A stretch of DNA of 64,000 nt from Aphelidium insulamus (GCA_036784855.1 JAZDSV010000039.1:62001-126000), one strand, 5' to 3'. Shown: positions 33,440 to 44,409, numbered from the stretch's first letter. Made by a program: numbers and translations. Notes: generated from the letters alone by a model not told the origin.

Positions 33440-34614
33440 TCATCGAGAGCGTCGCAGGTCCGTCACAGTTCTCTGCACGGCAGCCACCGCCGCCTCCACA
33501 TCCACTTCCATGTCGGCTTCGAATGTTACCTTGACGGCATACGCGTCACCGGGATCTGCACTGGACTGGTTGTCCGTCGAGTGTCGCCACACGGGGTAAG
33601 AGCCGATCAGGACACGACCGCCGCTTGCCGACTCTGCACTGGCAAGCACGTCTGCAATGTCTCCCTCGTGCATGGCAGTGGCGTAGGCGCGTCTGACCCG
33701 CGGCCGCAATGCACCGTCACTGGCGGTGAGAGTTTGAGTGTCGGTGACAAGCCGCTCCTGGGCCACGGTGTACGACACAAACCGCGTAAGCAGGTGTCGA
33801 AACAGTGTTGGTATGCCGGGCAGCATGTGCACGCGGCCGCAAATGGCCACCGGCACCCACGCCGGCACCTTGTGCAGATGTTCATCATCATGTTCTGTCG
33901 TGACAGCAGAACCGTAGCCAACTATACTTCCTGCCGTGCCAGATGGGTGAGAATCATCAGTCAGCAGGAATTGTCGTTCAGACTCGGCCAGCTGTGCGGT
34001 GGGCGGCGGCGCGGCGTAAAACACGCGACTTGACGCTGGCAGCGTGCACATGCGCATGCGGGCCGGTGTCACGGGGACCGCGGGCCACTTCACGTGTTCA
34101 AAGTAGTGCCGCATGCGGTCGGCGGTGGGTTGGTGCAGCGACAGTGCGCCGCCGTCAAATGCCCTGGCCACGCCGGCATACGTGACGTCGTCGTGCGTGG
34201 GCCCTATACATGTAGTGGTGGTGAGTGTGGTTTGCCGCATACAGTGTGCGGCACTGACCAACTCCACCGCTGGTCACCACCAGCTCGTGAGTGGCTGCCA
34301 GGTGTCGCGCGGCTTCAGCAATCTCTTCCTCGATGTCGGGCACCACCAGCAGCCGCCTCAGCGACCACCCTGCCGCGAAGCATTGCTCGGCTGCACGCAC
34401 AGGCCGTTGTTGTTAGCCTACATGTCCTCCACTCACAGCCACACACCCACAACACCTGGCACCCACCGAGAAAGTGGCCGTTGGTGTCGAGCGTGCTGCC
34501 AGCCAGTATCTCGTTGCCTATGATGAGGCCGGCGACAGTTTTGCGGGGTCGCCGCCGCTGTGCACCAGCACCACCAGCACCACTGACACCGCGGTGCGCC
34601 ACTGCTATACTCAT
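33440..34614 (-). CDS. Molybdopterin-binding (MoCF/CinA-like) domain protein
   Basis: Model: complement(33440..34203, 34259..34390, 34467..34614), 347 aa. It has the MoaB/Mog-type fold of the N-terminal half of FLAD1: AGLIIGNEILAGSTLDTNGH, then LLVVPDIEEEIAEA, ELVVTSGGVGPTHDDVTYAG (nucleotide/pterin loop), and HQPTADRMRHYF. The C-terminal part matches the family regulatory half (HEGDIADVL, VLIGSYPVWRH). There is no PAPS-reductase-like FAD synthase domain, so it is a stand-alone form as in many fungi; hydrolase or phosphatase activity is possible. An upstream in-frame ATG (34707) would add a basic N-terminus that could target mitochondria. It is divergently transcribed from a duplicated kinase promoter. 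Confidence 0.8.
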
Positions 34615-35209
34615 ACCGCGACACAGTGAACCGATATTGCGCACTGTGCAGCTTCCGTGGTGCCCAGCTCTTGCCAATGTCGAGCCCGTGTGCCACAGAT
34701 GCCGCATTGCGTGTCTGCGTGTCGGCGTGTGCCTCCTGTCGTATTTATAGGCGCGGTGTTGTCACGCACTACAGGCACACGGATATATACTATATACACA
34801 CACAGAGAGCGCGTCCCTTCCCCTCCACACAGACACAACCCACAGAGACGTCTACACCCTTCACAGACACCCACACACAGACACGCCAAACTATGAGCGA
34901 CACGTTTCGACTGAGTGCGGAGGAGTTGCGCAAGAACCCGGCCGCCGTATTCACACTGTTGGACAAGCTGGGTGAAGGGTTGGTCCCTACAGTGACAGAC
35001 ACACTTAACACTCAACAAACATTAACACGCCATTGTATCGCGCGCTAGATCCTACGGAGCCGTGTACAAGGCCATGCACAAGGCCACGGGGCTGGTGGTG
35101 GCGTGCAAGATTGTGCCGGTGGACAACGATCTGGAAGACCTGCTGAAGGAGATCAACGTGATGACCGACTGTGACAACGACTCCATCGTGCGGCTCTACG
35201 GCAGCTTTT
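34601..35209 (+). repeat. Segmental duplication, copy 1
   Basis: About 609 bp nearly identical to 38129-38734. It contains the first codons of the molybdopterin-binding gene (minus strand), the shared promoter, and the first one and a half exons of the MST-like kinase. The identity breaks sharply after the LYGSF codons (GGCAGCTTTT). Confidence 0.9.
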
Positions 35210-35244
35210 GGTTATGCAGAGGATGGGTTCTGGTGGTAGTTTAA
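34893..35244 (+). pseudogene. Truncated MST-like kinase, 5' copy
   Basis: Exon 1 ([15 protein letters not shown]) and exon 2 ([35 protein letters not shown]) match the intact gene at 38421 almost base for base, including the 5' flank. At 35209 the sequence changes to unrelated DNA and the frame soon stops. It keeps the glycine loop and ATP-binding Lys but has no catalytic loop, so it cannot be a kinase. With an apparently intact promoter it might still be transcribed. Confidence 0.8.
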
Positions 35245-36830
35245 GCAACAAACTCAGACCGGTTATTATCTATCTTAATGACGCAACAATGTCATCGTTT
35301 AAGGCTGTCAGTCTGACCCAGCGGCCCTTTTACTCAAGTTTTATTATCACCTTCTTTGGTGCAGAAGTACATCAATGGGCGCTTTTTGTCCTGGCCGCAG
35401 TTCACCCTTGCCAGTCTGCCAAGTTTATACCTTGCACGATTAATGCATCGATATCAGCTCGTGTGTCGATAAGCCGTACGGCGCTATCCTTGTTGCCAAA
35501 TCCTCTATGAAAATTTCTGACATGCCAACATGAGCCGACGTCAAGCAGTACAACATATAAATTCAGCAAGACCAATGTATGACGCCAGCGAATGCATGCA
35601 ACTGTGATGATTATCAATGCTAACTCAAATAATGACAGTATCGAACGATATTCATGGTTTGGGGACGTTAGCGCCGATCTACAGCAACTGGCGCTAGTGT
35701 ATTATCCCACCTTATGTAATTAGCATAGTCAACAGATTCGAATAGAATCGTGGAAGTTACTGCAACGTCTCCCCACTTCTTGTATATGTATTGCTCTCTA
35801 TTACGATGCCACTTATATAGCTGCGCTGTGGTTGCATGCATTATTCATTATAACTGTATATGTGTCGCAAACGGTTGACGCGGCCGTTTTAAGCAATCAA
35901 CGCTCATTGGTGTTCTAAGTTTTCAACGCTGGCTTCTGATTGGTAAATAAAATTTAAACCGGTCCTGTAGCCATATTTGAAAAAAATTCAAGTTGAACAA
36001 CGCACCTACACGTCGCACGGATGATTTTAGTTGTCAGCGACGTCGATTTTGTTTATGGTCGCAGGCGCGGTGAGATGTTATCGCGTCTAGTATGCGATTT
36101 GAAGTACATAAGAATGTGTTCAGCTTGTAGTTTAGACAAAATCAGTCCGATACCTATCTTAATAACGCAACGATGTCAACTTTTAAGGCTTGTTACTTTT
36201 TATTCGGCGGCCCTTTAATCTGAATTTGTGGTTACCTTTCTTGGCTTCTTTGTCCAGTAGTACATCAATGGGCGCGCTGTATTCTAGCCACAGATGTATT
36301 CGTGACAGTCGCCAGGATTTTAGCTGCGCTCATTAATGTATCAATATCAGCCAGTGTATAGAGAAGCTGTACGGCACTATCCTGGTGCCGACTCCTCGTG
36401 TAAGTAAACTTCTGACATGCCGAAATGAACGTGCCGATATCAAGCATTACAATACATAAATTCAGCAAAACCAATGTATAACGCCAGCGATGCATGCAAC
36501 TTGTGATGATTATCAATGCTAACTCAATAATGACATTATGGAGCGGTTGTCATGGTTTGGTGACGTTAGCGCAGATCTACAGCACATGGCGCTAGTGTAT
36601 TATTCCAACAATATGTAACATGCATAGTCAACACAATATTGTCGCATAGCTCGTGTAAGTTACTGCAACGTCTCGCCACTTCTTACATATGTAGCGCACT
36701 ATATTGCAATGTCATTTATGTAGCTGCGCTGTGGTTGCATGAATTATTGATGATAGCTGTATGGTGTCACAAACGTTCGAAAGGCCGTTTTAAACACTCA
36801 ACGCTCATTGGTAGTTTAAACACTGGCAAA
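35236..36830 (-). pseudogene. Tandem pair of decayed ORFs (two ~0.89-kb units)
   Basis: Unit 1 (~35236-35960) and unit 2 (~36124-36830) are diverged direct repeats offset by about 885 bp. On the minus strand both keep matching protein scraps: TLVLLNLYVVLLDVG versus TLVLLNLCIVMLDIG, KDSAVRLIDTRADIDAL versus QDSAVQLLYTLADIDTL, and APIDVLL in both. Stops and frame changes interrupt them. This suggests an unrecognised gene or element ORF duplicated in tandem and now dead. It fills most of the DNA between the two copies of the segmental duplication. Confidence 0.55.
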
Positions 36831-36940
36831 AAATTGGTCAGGCCATTGTTGATCGAACTCGCCAGCTGGGACGTTCTGGTCTGCCAATTTAATTGTAAAT
36901 AAAATTAATTTTTCTGCAAAAAAAAAAACAAAAAAAAACA
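36831..36940 (+). mobile_element. Short poly(A)-tailed retroposon, copy 1
   Basis: An 81-bp body (AATTGGTCAGGCCATTGTTG ... TAAATAAAATTAATTT) is followed by an A-rich tail. The same body occurs at 40641-40721 with one difference, also A-tailed. Comparison with the sister repeat unit at ~35920 shows this copy is an insertion. AAACACTGGC stands before it and again after the tail, a probable target-site duplication. This fits a short non-autonomous (SINE-like) retroposon. Confidence 0.65.
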
Positions 36941-37063
36941 CTGGCTTCTGATTGGTAATTTAAACCGGTGCCTATATGATTTGACGCCCGATTTGACGGC
37001 CTTTTTTCACGTTTTCACCCGCCACTCTATTCTCTCTTCGCAAACGAAAATACACCAAACGAA

Positions 37064-37939
37064 ATGAAAATCGCCGTCGTGATCTCAGCAATTGCGTATG
37101 CAGCTGATGCAGCACCAGTGATCTCAGCACTGCTAGCATCATCGAAATCGGTTGGCGCTGCAGGCCATATTGTGCCAGAGGGGCTGAGATACAGACCTGG
37201 AAATTTTCGCGGTACCGTGCTGGCGCGCGGGAACGACCAACAAAATACGGCTGCGTTTCTCGATGAAACTGCAGTTGAACTGCTAGAGGGAGATGCCGAT
37301 TCTGGCATCAATGTAACCGGCGAAGACCCTCAATTGGCGGAGCTTGAGCGTTATCTCGCGTCGACTGATGGCGGAACCAATGACGCCCGTATCATCACAG
37401 AAGAGCCAAAATTGGTTGATATACGTCCCGAGGTCGCAGATCAACGGGGTTTTAGCGACCGTCGATACTCATACCGTGGTCGCAATATGCCATTTGGTAA
37501 CGGTGGTGTCTTAAACGTAGATTTGAGAAACGGCGGATACGTCTGTTCTGTCGTTGGAGGAACGCAACCGACACGGAAGGACATGGAAAACTTGTTAAAA
37601 GATTATCCTGGTGCATCAGTGAAATGGTTGAAGGGGGAAAGCGAGCGCACTCAGATAGGCTATGATGCCGATGGCAACGTGAACTATGTTCGCCATGGGG
37701 AAGAGAAAAAACGGTGCTGCTGCGTCTGTCCGTGGGTTCAGGCATATGTCCCCGGCACTGAAGCTGAAGTAACTTGCACGAAGATAGTGTATGAAGAAAT
37801 TTGTGACCAGGCCGGTAAAAACTGCCACACGTCGCCCGTGCCAACGACTGTGTATGCCACCACTTACCCGACTATTGAGATCGAAAGATGTTGCAACTGC
37901 TGCGGAAAAGAAGTTGTCCACTTTTTGGGTCTAATCTAG
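37064..37939 (+). CDS. Secreted Cys-rich protein (291 aa)
   Basis: Single exon from a true ATG with a short signal peptide (MKIAVVISAIAYAADAAP). Residues ~20-130 form an acidic, probably cleaved region. The central part has RRYSYRGRNMPFGNGGVL. The last 75 residues hold a striking cysteine cluster: KKRCCCVCPW, VTCTKIVYEEICDQAGKNC, then ERCCNCCGK. No family recognised. It is the only intact gene in the 2.9 kb caught between the two copies of the segmental duplication, so it may have arrived with the inserted DNA. Confidence 0.75.
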   Translation: MKIAVVISAIAYAADAAPVISALLASSKSVGAAGHIVPEGLRYRPGNFRGTVLARGNDQQNTAAFLDETAVELLEGDADSGINVTGEDPQLAELERYLASTDGGTNDARIITEEPKLVDIRPEVADQRGFSDRRYSYRGRNMPFGNGGVLNVDLRNGGYVCSVVGGTQPTRKDMENLLKDYPGASVKWLKGESERTQIGYDADGNVNYVRHGEEKKRCCCVCPWVQAYVPGTEAEVTCTKIVYEEICDQAGKNCHTSPVPTTVYATTYPTIEIERCCNCCGKEVVHFLGLI

Positions 37940-38128
37940 CCGACAATATTGAACGTTCGCCCTTGAATGGCGTATCAAATCATCAACTATCACTATCAAC
38001 TTGGGGCTCGGCGCTGGTCGGGTTTCAACTTTTTCTATAGAATAAATTGCTGGAACGGCACCGTGTTTTGTCACAAATAGATAGCGTAGCTGGTGCATTT
38101 AACCAAAGTAACTGGTTTACCGTAACAA

Positions 38129-38734
38129 CTGCTACACTCATGCCGCGACACAGAGTACCGATATTGCGTACTGTGCAGCGTCCGTGGTGCCCAGCTCTTG
38201 CCAATGTCGAGCCCGTGTGCCACAGATGCCGCATTGCGTGTCTGCGAGTCTGCGTGTGCCTCCTGTCGTATTTATAGGCGCGGTGTTGTCACGCACTACA
38301 GGCACACGGATATATATACTATATACACACACAGAGAGCGCGTCCCTTCCCCTCCACACAGACACAACCCACAGAGACGTCTACACCCGCACAGACACCC
38401 ACACACAGACACGCCAAACTATGAGCGACACGTTTCGACTGAGTGCCGAGGAGTTGCGCAAGAACCCGGCCGCCGTATTCACACTGTTGGACAAGCTGGG
38501 TGAAGGGTTGGTCCCTACAGTGACAGACACACTTAACGTTCACACATTAACACGCCATTGTATCGCGCGCTAGATCCTACGGAGCCGTGTACAAGGCCAT
38601 GCACAAGGCCACGGGGCTGGTGGTGGCGTGCAAGATTGTGCCGGTGGACAACGATCTGGAAGACCTGTTGAAGGAGATCAACGTGATGACCGACTGTGAC
38701 AACGACTCCATCGTGCGGCTCTACGGCAGCTTTT
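38129..38734 (+). repeat. Segmental duplication, copy 2
   Basis: About 606 bp, nearly identical to 34601-35209. This copy carries the functional promoter and 5' exons of the full kinase gene. On its minus strand are only the first codons of the molybdopterin-binding gene, which run at once into unrelated sequence. Small differences (for example a 6-bp change in intron 1) show the copies are slightly diverged. Confidence 0.9.
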
Positions 38735-40485
38735 ACCGCGATGACCGCCTCAGTGTTGGTTACAATTATCGGTATCTCTATGTATACATACTAATCCACA
38801 TGTGCAGATATTCAGTATGTCTTCAGAGTACTTTGATATATTCATTTGATGATCTGTGTGCGGCAGTCGAGTACTGCGCGGCCGGTTCCGTGGCAGACAT
38901 GATGCGGCTGTGCCACTCCACAATGTCGGAACAGGAGATTGCCGTAATTGTGCGCGGTGCTCTGCACGGCCTCTCCTACCTGCATGAGCGTCGTAAAATA
39001 CACCGTGACATCAAGGTGGGATTGTTATTAATCTAGCAACTCATAACTCATTAAACAGGCTGGTAATATCTTGCTGAACTTGCGTGGAGAGTCCAAGCTG
39101 GGCAAGTTGACAGAAATTTCATCTATATGTTAATTCATATGTCTGCAGCCGATTTCGGTGTGGCCGGGCAACTGTCAGACACGGTGGCCAAGCGCAACAC
39201 AGTTATTGGCACTCCATTCTGGTATCCATTCTGGAAAGATTTAGTTCGCAATTAATGACTAGGATGGCACCGGAGATCATACAAGAAGTTGGTTATGGCA
39301 CGGCAGCAGACATTTGGTCACTGGGCATAACTTGCATTGAGATGGCAGAGGGCAAGTTGTAGATGCTATTGACACCATCTAATGCACAGGCCGTCCACCG
39401 CACCACAACATTCATCCGATGAGGGCAAGTTTTGCAACGGTATCAACTTGATCAACTTAATTACTTAATAGGCAATATTCATTATTCCAACACGTCCACC
39501 ACCAGTGCTGGAACATAAGGATAAATTTACACCGCAGTTTAATGCATTTATTGCCCGCTGCCTGGTCAAGGATCCGAGTCAACGTGCAACAGCTTCGCAG
39601 CTATTGGCCGTGCGTTGATGCCTTTACCTGTTATTGTCTGTGACTAATTGTAATAACCGCCAGGATCCATTTGTTGCTCGCGCACCTAGTGTGGCGATAC
39701 TGCAAGAAAAAGTGCAGCGCACGGCTGAACTCATCGCTCAAGGTGCTCTCAATGCCGACAGCAGCGAGAGCGATGAAGAGGTGCGTTGCAACTCGAGCAT
39801 AGCCTAAATGTACATCCATTGATACGCATTGTAGGCGGCGGACACTGGGACCGGCTCTGGGGTAAACACGAAATGAGATTCTTCATATATGCGGCTCATA
39901 TGCCCGTAGGTTGATGAGTATGGGACGGCTCGCGTTGGCCAGCTCATTGAGGACAGCACCGGCACTATGCGCCCCGCGCGTGCCGGAGATGGCGGCAGCG
40001 GCGATGACGAGTCCAGCGGCACCATGGTCATCAATAGCGGTGTCAGCTCTGGTTCCGTCACGATGAACAATCAGCAGCAACAGCAACAGGATTACACGCC
40101 AGCATTCAGCCGGCTAATCATTGGCGGCTCGGCGAACAGCGCGTCCATCAAGAATCCCGGCAAGCAGCAGCAGCAGCAGTCCAAGAAGGCTACAGATGAC
40201 GACCCATACTCCACAAGGAAGCCGGCGCCGCGACAGACACCAGCCACCAAGTCCAAGGCGTCCAACGAGAACCTGACCACTGCTAACAGTAACAGTTACA
40301 ACAGGGAGCCGCCACCCTCCAGCGGCAGCTCGGACGGCAACGGATCCGAGGAGCTGAATGAGATGCTGAAGGCACTCGAGGCCAATATGGAGAAGGAGAT
40401 TGCGCAGATCCGCGCAAAGTACGAGAAGAAACGCGCGCCCATCATCGAGGCCATCCACGCCAAGCGTCCCGGCGCGGCCATGTGA
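38421..40485 (+). CDS. MST/Hippo-type STE20 kinase with SARAH-like tail
   Basis: Exons: 38421-38506, 38574-38752, one ending 39015 (start uncertain), 39059-39101, 39149-39221, 39263-39351, 39390-39424, 39472-39609, 39664-39780, 39835-39861, 39910-40485. Motifs: [13 protein letters not shown] glycine loop, VACKIVPVD Lys, [27 protein letters not shown] catalytic loop, [26 protein letters not shown], and [16 protein letters not shown], closest to MST1/2-Hippo. A Ser/Gln-rich linker follows, and the C-terminal ~45 residues ([20 protein letters not shown]) form a SARAH-like helix. The predicted role is growth, cytokinesis or polarity signalling. Three introns (at 39102, 39352 and 39425) start GCAAG and are fixed by the conserved protein. 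The stretch 38753-38850 is hard to model. Confidence 0.88.
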
Positions 40486-40640
40486 TCTGGCAAATCTTGT
40501 TAGATCTCATAGAGAGAGAGTTGTTGACTAGTTGTGCTACTGTGATATTATACATATTATGTACACACTTGTCTAGCCAGGCATAAATAACACAGCTATA
40601 CACCGGGCACATCAGAGGCTGCAATTCATCACAATGCAGC

Positions 40641-40757
40641 AAATTGGTCATGCCATTGTTGATCGAACTCGCCAGCTGGGACGTTCTGGTCTGCCAATTT
40701 AATTGTAAATAAAATTAATTTAAAAAATAAAAAATAAAAAAAAAACAAAAAAAAACA
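40641..40757 (+). mobile_element. Short poly(A)-tailed retroposon, copy 2
   Basis: The 81-bp body is identical to copy 1 at 36831 except for one base, and is followed by a longer A-rich tail (AAAAAATAAAAAATAAA and onward). It lies in the gap between the MST kinase and ERGIC3 genes. The body contains GATCGAACTC, close to a Pol III B box, and its ends (ATTGG ... CCAAT) can pair. No clear target-site duplication is visible here. Confidence 0.6.
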
Positions 40758-40830
40758 CAGCTTTGTGGGTGAAGATTTCTGTATCAAGCTCTGCACGGAC
40801 AAAGACAGACAACACTCACTCCATCATATA

Positions 40831-42117
40831 ATGGACGACGCCATGCCGGTGATGGCGCGGCTAAAGACCTTTGACGCCTACGCCAAGACCCTGGATGACT
40901 TCCGGGTAAAGACCACCACGGGAGCCGTCATATCACTGCTCTCACTGGCCACGGTGCTGGCGCTGGTGACGGCCGAGTGGCTCAGCTACCTGGAGGTGCG
41001 GACGGTGCAGTCGCTGCAGGTGGACCACAGTCGGCGCGAGCGGCTGCACATCTACCTCAACCTCACGTTCCCGCGGCTCCCCTGTGACTGTACGTGGCGG
41101 TGGTGTATTGCAGTTAATGGTACATATATTCACACACTCTTGTGTGTGCAGTCGTGACCATGGATGTGATGGACGTGGTGGGCGAGCAGCAGAACGAGAT
41201 GCAGCAGTCCGTGACCAAGGTGCCGCTGGATGAGTACGGGAACGTGATGGACAAGGCGGCGGCGGCGGCCAACAAGGACGGCAAGAACGTGGAACCGGTA
41301 GCGCGCAAAGATCTCGCGGCGCCCGACGAGTGCGGCGACTGCTACGGCGCGGCGCATTCCAATTTCTGTTGCAACACCTGCGAGGCCGTGCGTGCCGCCT
41401 ACGCCAACGTTGGCTGGGCCATCCGTGACTACTCCAGCATTGTTCAGGCATGTATGCATATTCGTTTAGTCTGTGTACATTCCAACAGCACACTCATCAT
41501 TACACTAGTGCGTGAGGGAAGGGTTCGCCGAGATCTACAACTTTCGGCGGCACGAGGGCTGCATGATGGTGGGCAATTTCACGGTGAACAAGGTGGCGGG
41601 CAACTTTCACTTTGCGCCCGGCCACAGCTTCCAGCAGTCCAATTCACACGTGCACGACATGCAGGCATTCTCCGGCCACCTGGACGAGGTGGACTTTTCA
41701 CACCGCATAAACCGGCTGGCGTTCGGCCACCAGTTCCACACGCTGGCCTCCCCGCTGGACAACTACAAGAAGAACCGCGAGCAGGGCGAGAACTTTTTCC
41801 AATATTTCATCAAGGTGGTGCCGACCAAGATTGTGTTTGCCAACGGGACCGGCTTCGACACCAACCAGTACTCGGCCACCCAGCACAAGAAGGCCACCCT
41901 GCCCGGCCAGAGCACCATACCCGGCGTCTTCTTCCACTACGACATCTCACCGATGCTCGTGACGTACCGCGAGCAGCAGCGCTCCTTCTCCTCGTTCCTG
42001 ACGGCGGTGTGCGCCATTGTGGGCGGTGTATTCACCATTGCCGGGCTGGCCGATGCATTTTTCTACAACGCCGAGCGCGCACTGGCCCGCAAGATGCAGC
42101 TGGGCAAGAACAACTAG
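40831..42117 (+). CDS. ERGIC3: ERGIC3-like COPII cargo receptor (387 aa)
   Basis: Model: join(40831..41089, 41152..41447, 41509..42117). The N-terminal ERGIC_N part is MARLKTFDAYAKTLDDFRVK with a membrane segment (AVISLLSLATVLALV). Lumenal: FVTMDVMDVVGEQQNEMQQ, CYGAAHSNFCCNTCEAVRAA, CVREGFAEIYN, then NKVAGNFHFAPGHSFQQS and HVHDMQAF. Second membrane segment: FLTAVCAIVGGVFTIAGLAD; cytosolic tail ARKMQLGKNN. The matching family cycles between ER and Golgi and aids export of selected cargo. Length equals the family norm. Intron 2 has a GC donor (CAG|GCATGT at 41448), required because VQ must join CVREGF. Confidence 0.94.
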
Positions 42118-42369
42118 ACCCTCGGTGCTGTGCATTACATAAACAACAACAGTATGTCAATGTAATGTTGTGCATATGTATTGTAGAGTGTAATAATGGC
42201 ATCCAACGGCATATGTGGGCACGTTTGTGTAGTAGTTCAGTGTGCATGTGATTAGTATCAGTATGTGACCGTACTTGTTGTATTTACGACATGTTATTAG
42301 TGGCTATATCATTATCTACAACTGCACCAACAATGCAACTGCGGCAACTCCTCTGTGGTTGTACAATAT

Positions 42370-42401
<32 letters not shown>

Positions 42402-42500
42402 TGCATATGCAGTATCTCTCTGCAGCAATTTTGATAAGAACGCAGAGTTTGAAGTGTGTTGATTACGTGAAAAAAAGAAAGTGACGAAAGAAAAAGAAAA

Positions 42501-43155
42501 ATGCAGAGCGACTTGGAGGCGCCGCTGGAGAGATTACGCGTCGTGGTGGCGCACACACATGCCTCCCTGCAACAGCTGAATGGCTACCTGAAGTGCATGG
42601 CCGATGGAGACGGTGCGAATGGCGAGAGCAGCACTACTGCGGAGACGCCGCAGCAGTACTCTGTGCGCGCCCAAGCAGAGGGCCAACTGCTCCTTGCATA
42701 CGCGATATCCACGCTATCCTATGGTCTGGCATATTTAATGTTGATGTTCAATTCCTTTATTAAAATATATATACATAGTGTATCTGAAGGCCGAGGGCGT
42801 GGAACCGCGCAAGGTAATTGACGGATCGGTGATGAAGCAGCTGGAGCGTCTGCGCGCCTCCATGGACCGCATTAATCAGCAGCTGAACGAGGCCACCAAA
42901 CCAAAGTTGCGCGTGGACTCTGCGGCCGCCAAGCGCTTTGTGGTGCACACGCTACGCCAAGGACAGGCAACAGCGGCGGCATCAGTTGCGACTCATGCCA
43001 GTGGCACTGGAGATGGAGACGAGATAAGTGCCGGGAATGTCGACACCACCACCACCACTACTAGCAAAGCCGATGCCATTACAAAGCCACCACGCCGAAC
43101 AGTACAGCTGGACCGTAATGCTGCACGGCGACTTATGGGTCTCAGTCACGAGTAA
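42501..43155 (+). CDS. C1D/Rrp47-like nuclear exosome cofactor (199 aa)
   Basis: Model: join(42501..42723, 42779..43155). The Sas10/C1D helical domain is clear: LERLRVVVAHTHASLQQLNG, AEGQLLLAYAISTLS, then across the intron VYLKAEGVEPRKV and VMKQLERLRASMDRINQQL. It ends with the basic KLRVDSAAAKRFVVHTL block. C1D/Rrp47 binds Rrp6 and helps the nuclear exosome process rRNA and snoRNA precursors. The C-terminal 70 residues are Thr/Ala-rich with a basic end (RRTVQLDRNAARRLMGL). It lies 0.4 kb downstream of ERGIC3 on the same strand, with CT/GT repeats between. Confidence 0.85.
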
Positions 43156-43559
43156 ATCAAGTGTTGTTCAAGGGGATTAACTGCATTTGCATTGCAGTAT
43201 TGCAATGGGCGTTGCACGTGCTATGCACGCCACCAAACTTTTTGTTATCAATTACCGAAAATAACTCTAACCAACAATAGTGGCTCTGTTGAACTACTGT
43301 CGCGTGGATCCTTTAGCAGTAGGATTCTAACATGACGGTACAAGTTTGGCAAGCAGTCTGAAGTAGTGAGGCGATGCGGTTGCGTGGCAATACTCTGCAT
43401 GAGCTGCCTAAGTTGCACTATGGGCGAAACGCGATAACCTATTCATGTATAGCCAGCTACACAGCTCCCCCTTAATTCAGGTGCAAGAGCTGACCAATCA
43501 GCTGACCGCAGCCAGCGCTGGAATGGAGTGGTGCGCCTTGCATACTTCAATTATAAAAA
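43156..43559. other. Intergenic spacer
   Basis: It marks the change from core genes to the accessory region. I see no supported frame. ATTGCA-type short direct repeats occur at 43186-43206. Confidence 0.4.
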
Positions 43560-44409
43560 ATGTTGACGTTCGCCATCGGAATGTTGCTGCTTGCAGCTGT
43601 GCAATGCATGCCCACCACACCGCGAATGACAACAGTGCATGGCGCTACAACACAGCCAGCAACAATCGTGCAATGCATGATCCCACCGCAACCTCCCAGA
43701 GAGGGAGACGTAGTGGTAGCTATGGCGCCTCCACATAACACATGAATGCTCGTTGGGAGGACTGGGAAAAGGTCGCCCATAGCTGCTGCGTCCAGGCAAC
43801 GATCAGCTGCATCCCTGCAGCTCTACGTCCAGCCAGCATGCCGCTGGCATCTGGTGGTATGTTCAAGTGATGGACTATTGTTGTGATTTTGGCTGCGAAT
43901 GCAAGCGATTCCGCTGGCGTCGACGTCATAATGGCTCAGTGAATGCAGAGCAGCGCGACACGTTATCGCTAGCAAAAGATAGTATAGTGACTGGTGGTGC
44001 ATTGGTGTGCAGTGCCGCTTGCTGTGCGGGCGTGGTTGCAGTGCCATTTGCCACACCTTGTTGCTTCATTGGTAAAGTGGTCACGGCAGCTGGACTCGGT
44101 GTGGCCGAGACACGTTTTGCATTGTTCCACCGCTATGTTCTTGACGTCGCGTCAAGCGGCATCATCAGGATTTTGCCTGGTAGCGCAAACAAGATTTGTT
44201 ACTATGGACGGCCACCCCTGTTCTACACGGCAGCACACTGGACTCCTGCAGTTATGCGGCAATTTATTGACCGCGGAGCTGATGTCAACGCGCGTGATGA
44301 ATACTACCACCAATCTGTGCTTGATTTCGTACTGGGAGTTGATGATCTGATGGAGAGACCGCATGCAAAGCCTGAGAATGTCAAGTTTCTCTTTAAAATG
44401 TGGTGCTGA
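43560..44409 (+). pseudogene. Broken secreted ankyrin gene
   Basis: The ATG at 43560 opens a signal peptide (MLTFAIGMLLLAAVQCMP), but the frame stops at 43743-43745. A second short frame follows, then the frame from 43867 encodes a hydrophobic Ala/Cys/Val stretch and a recognisable piece of the secreted ankyrin family. That piece is YYGRPPLFYTAAHWTPAVM, DRGADVNARDEYYHQSVLDF. The next frame begins as each stops (ATGA overlaps). It stops in the middle of the repeat domain (LFKMWC). It looks like a truncated, frameshifted member of the family at 55.2 and 60.5 kb. Confidence 0.6.

Noticed and set aside
36831..36900. Short ORF in the 81-bp repeat (ending GRSGLPI) as the end of a retrocopied gene
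   Set aside because: The frame is not open upstream in copy 1, and the sequence is too short to assign; a non-coding retroposon fits better.
34601..38734. Long terminal repeats of an LTR retrotransposon
   Set aside because: The repeats contain kinase exons and a gene promoter, and no gag/pol, primer-binding site or TG...CA ends are present.
41142..42251. 369-codon plus-strand ORF across ERGIC3 exons 2-3 without splicing
   Set aside because: After IVQ it enters the intron and a wrong frame; the spliced ERGIC3 model matches the family to the C-terminus.
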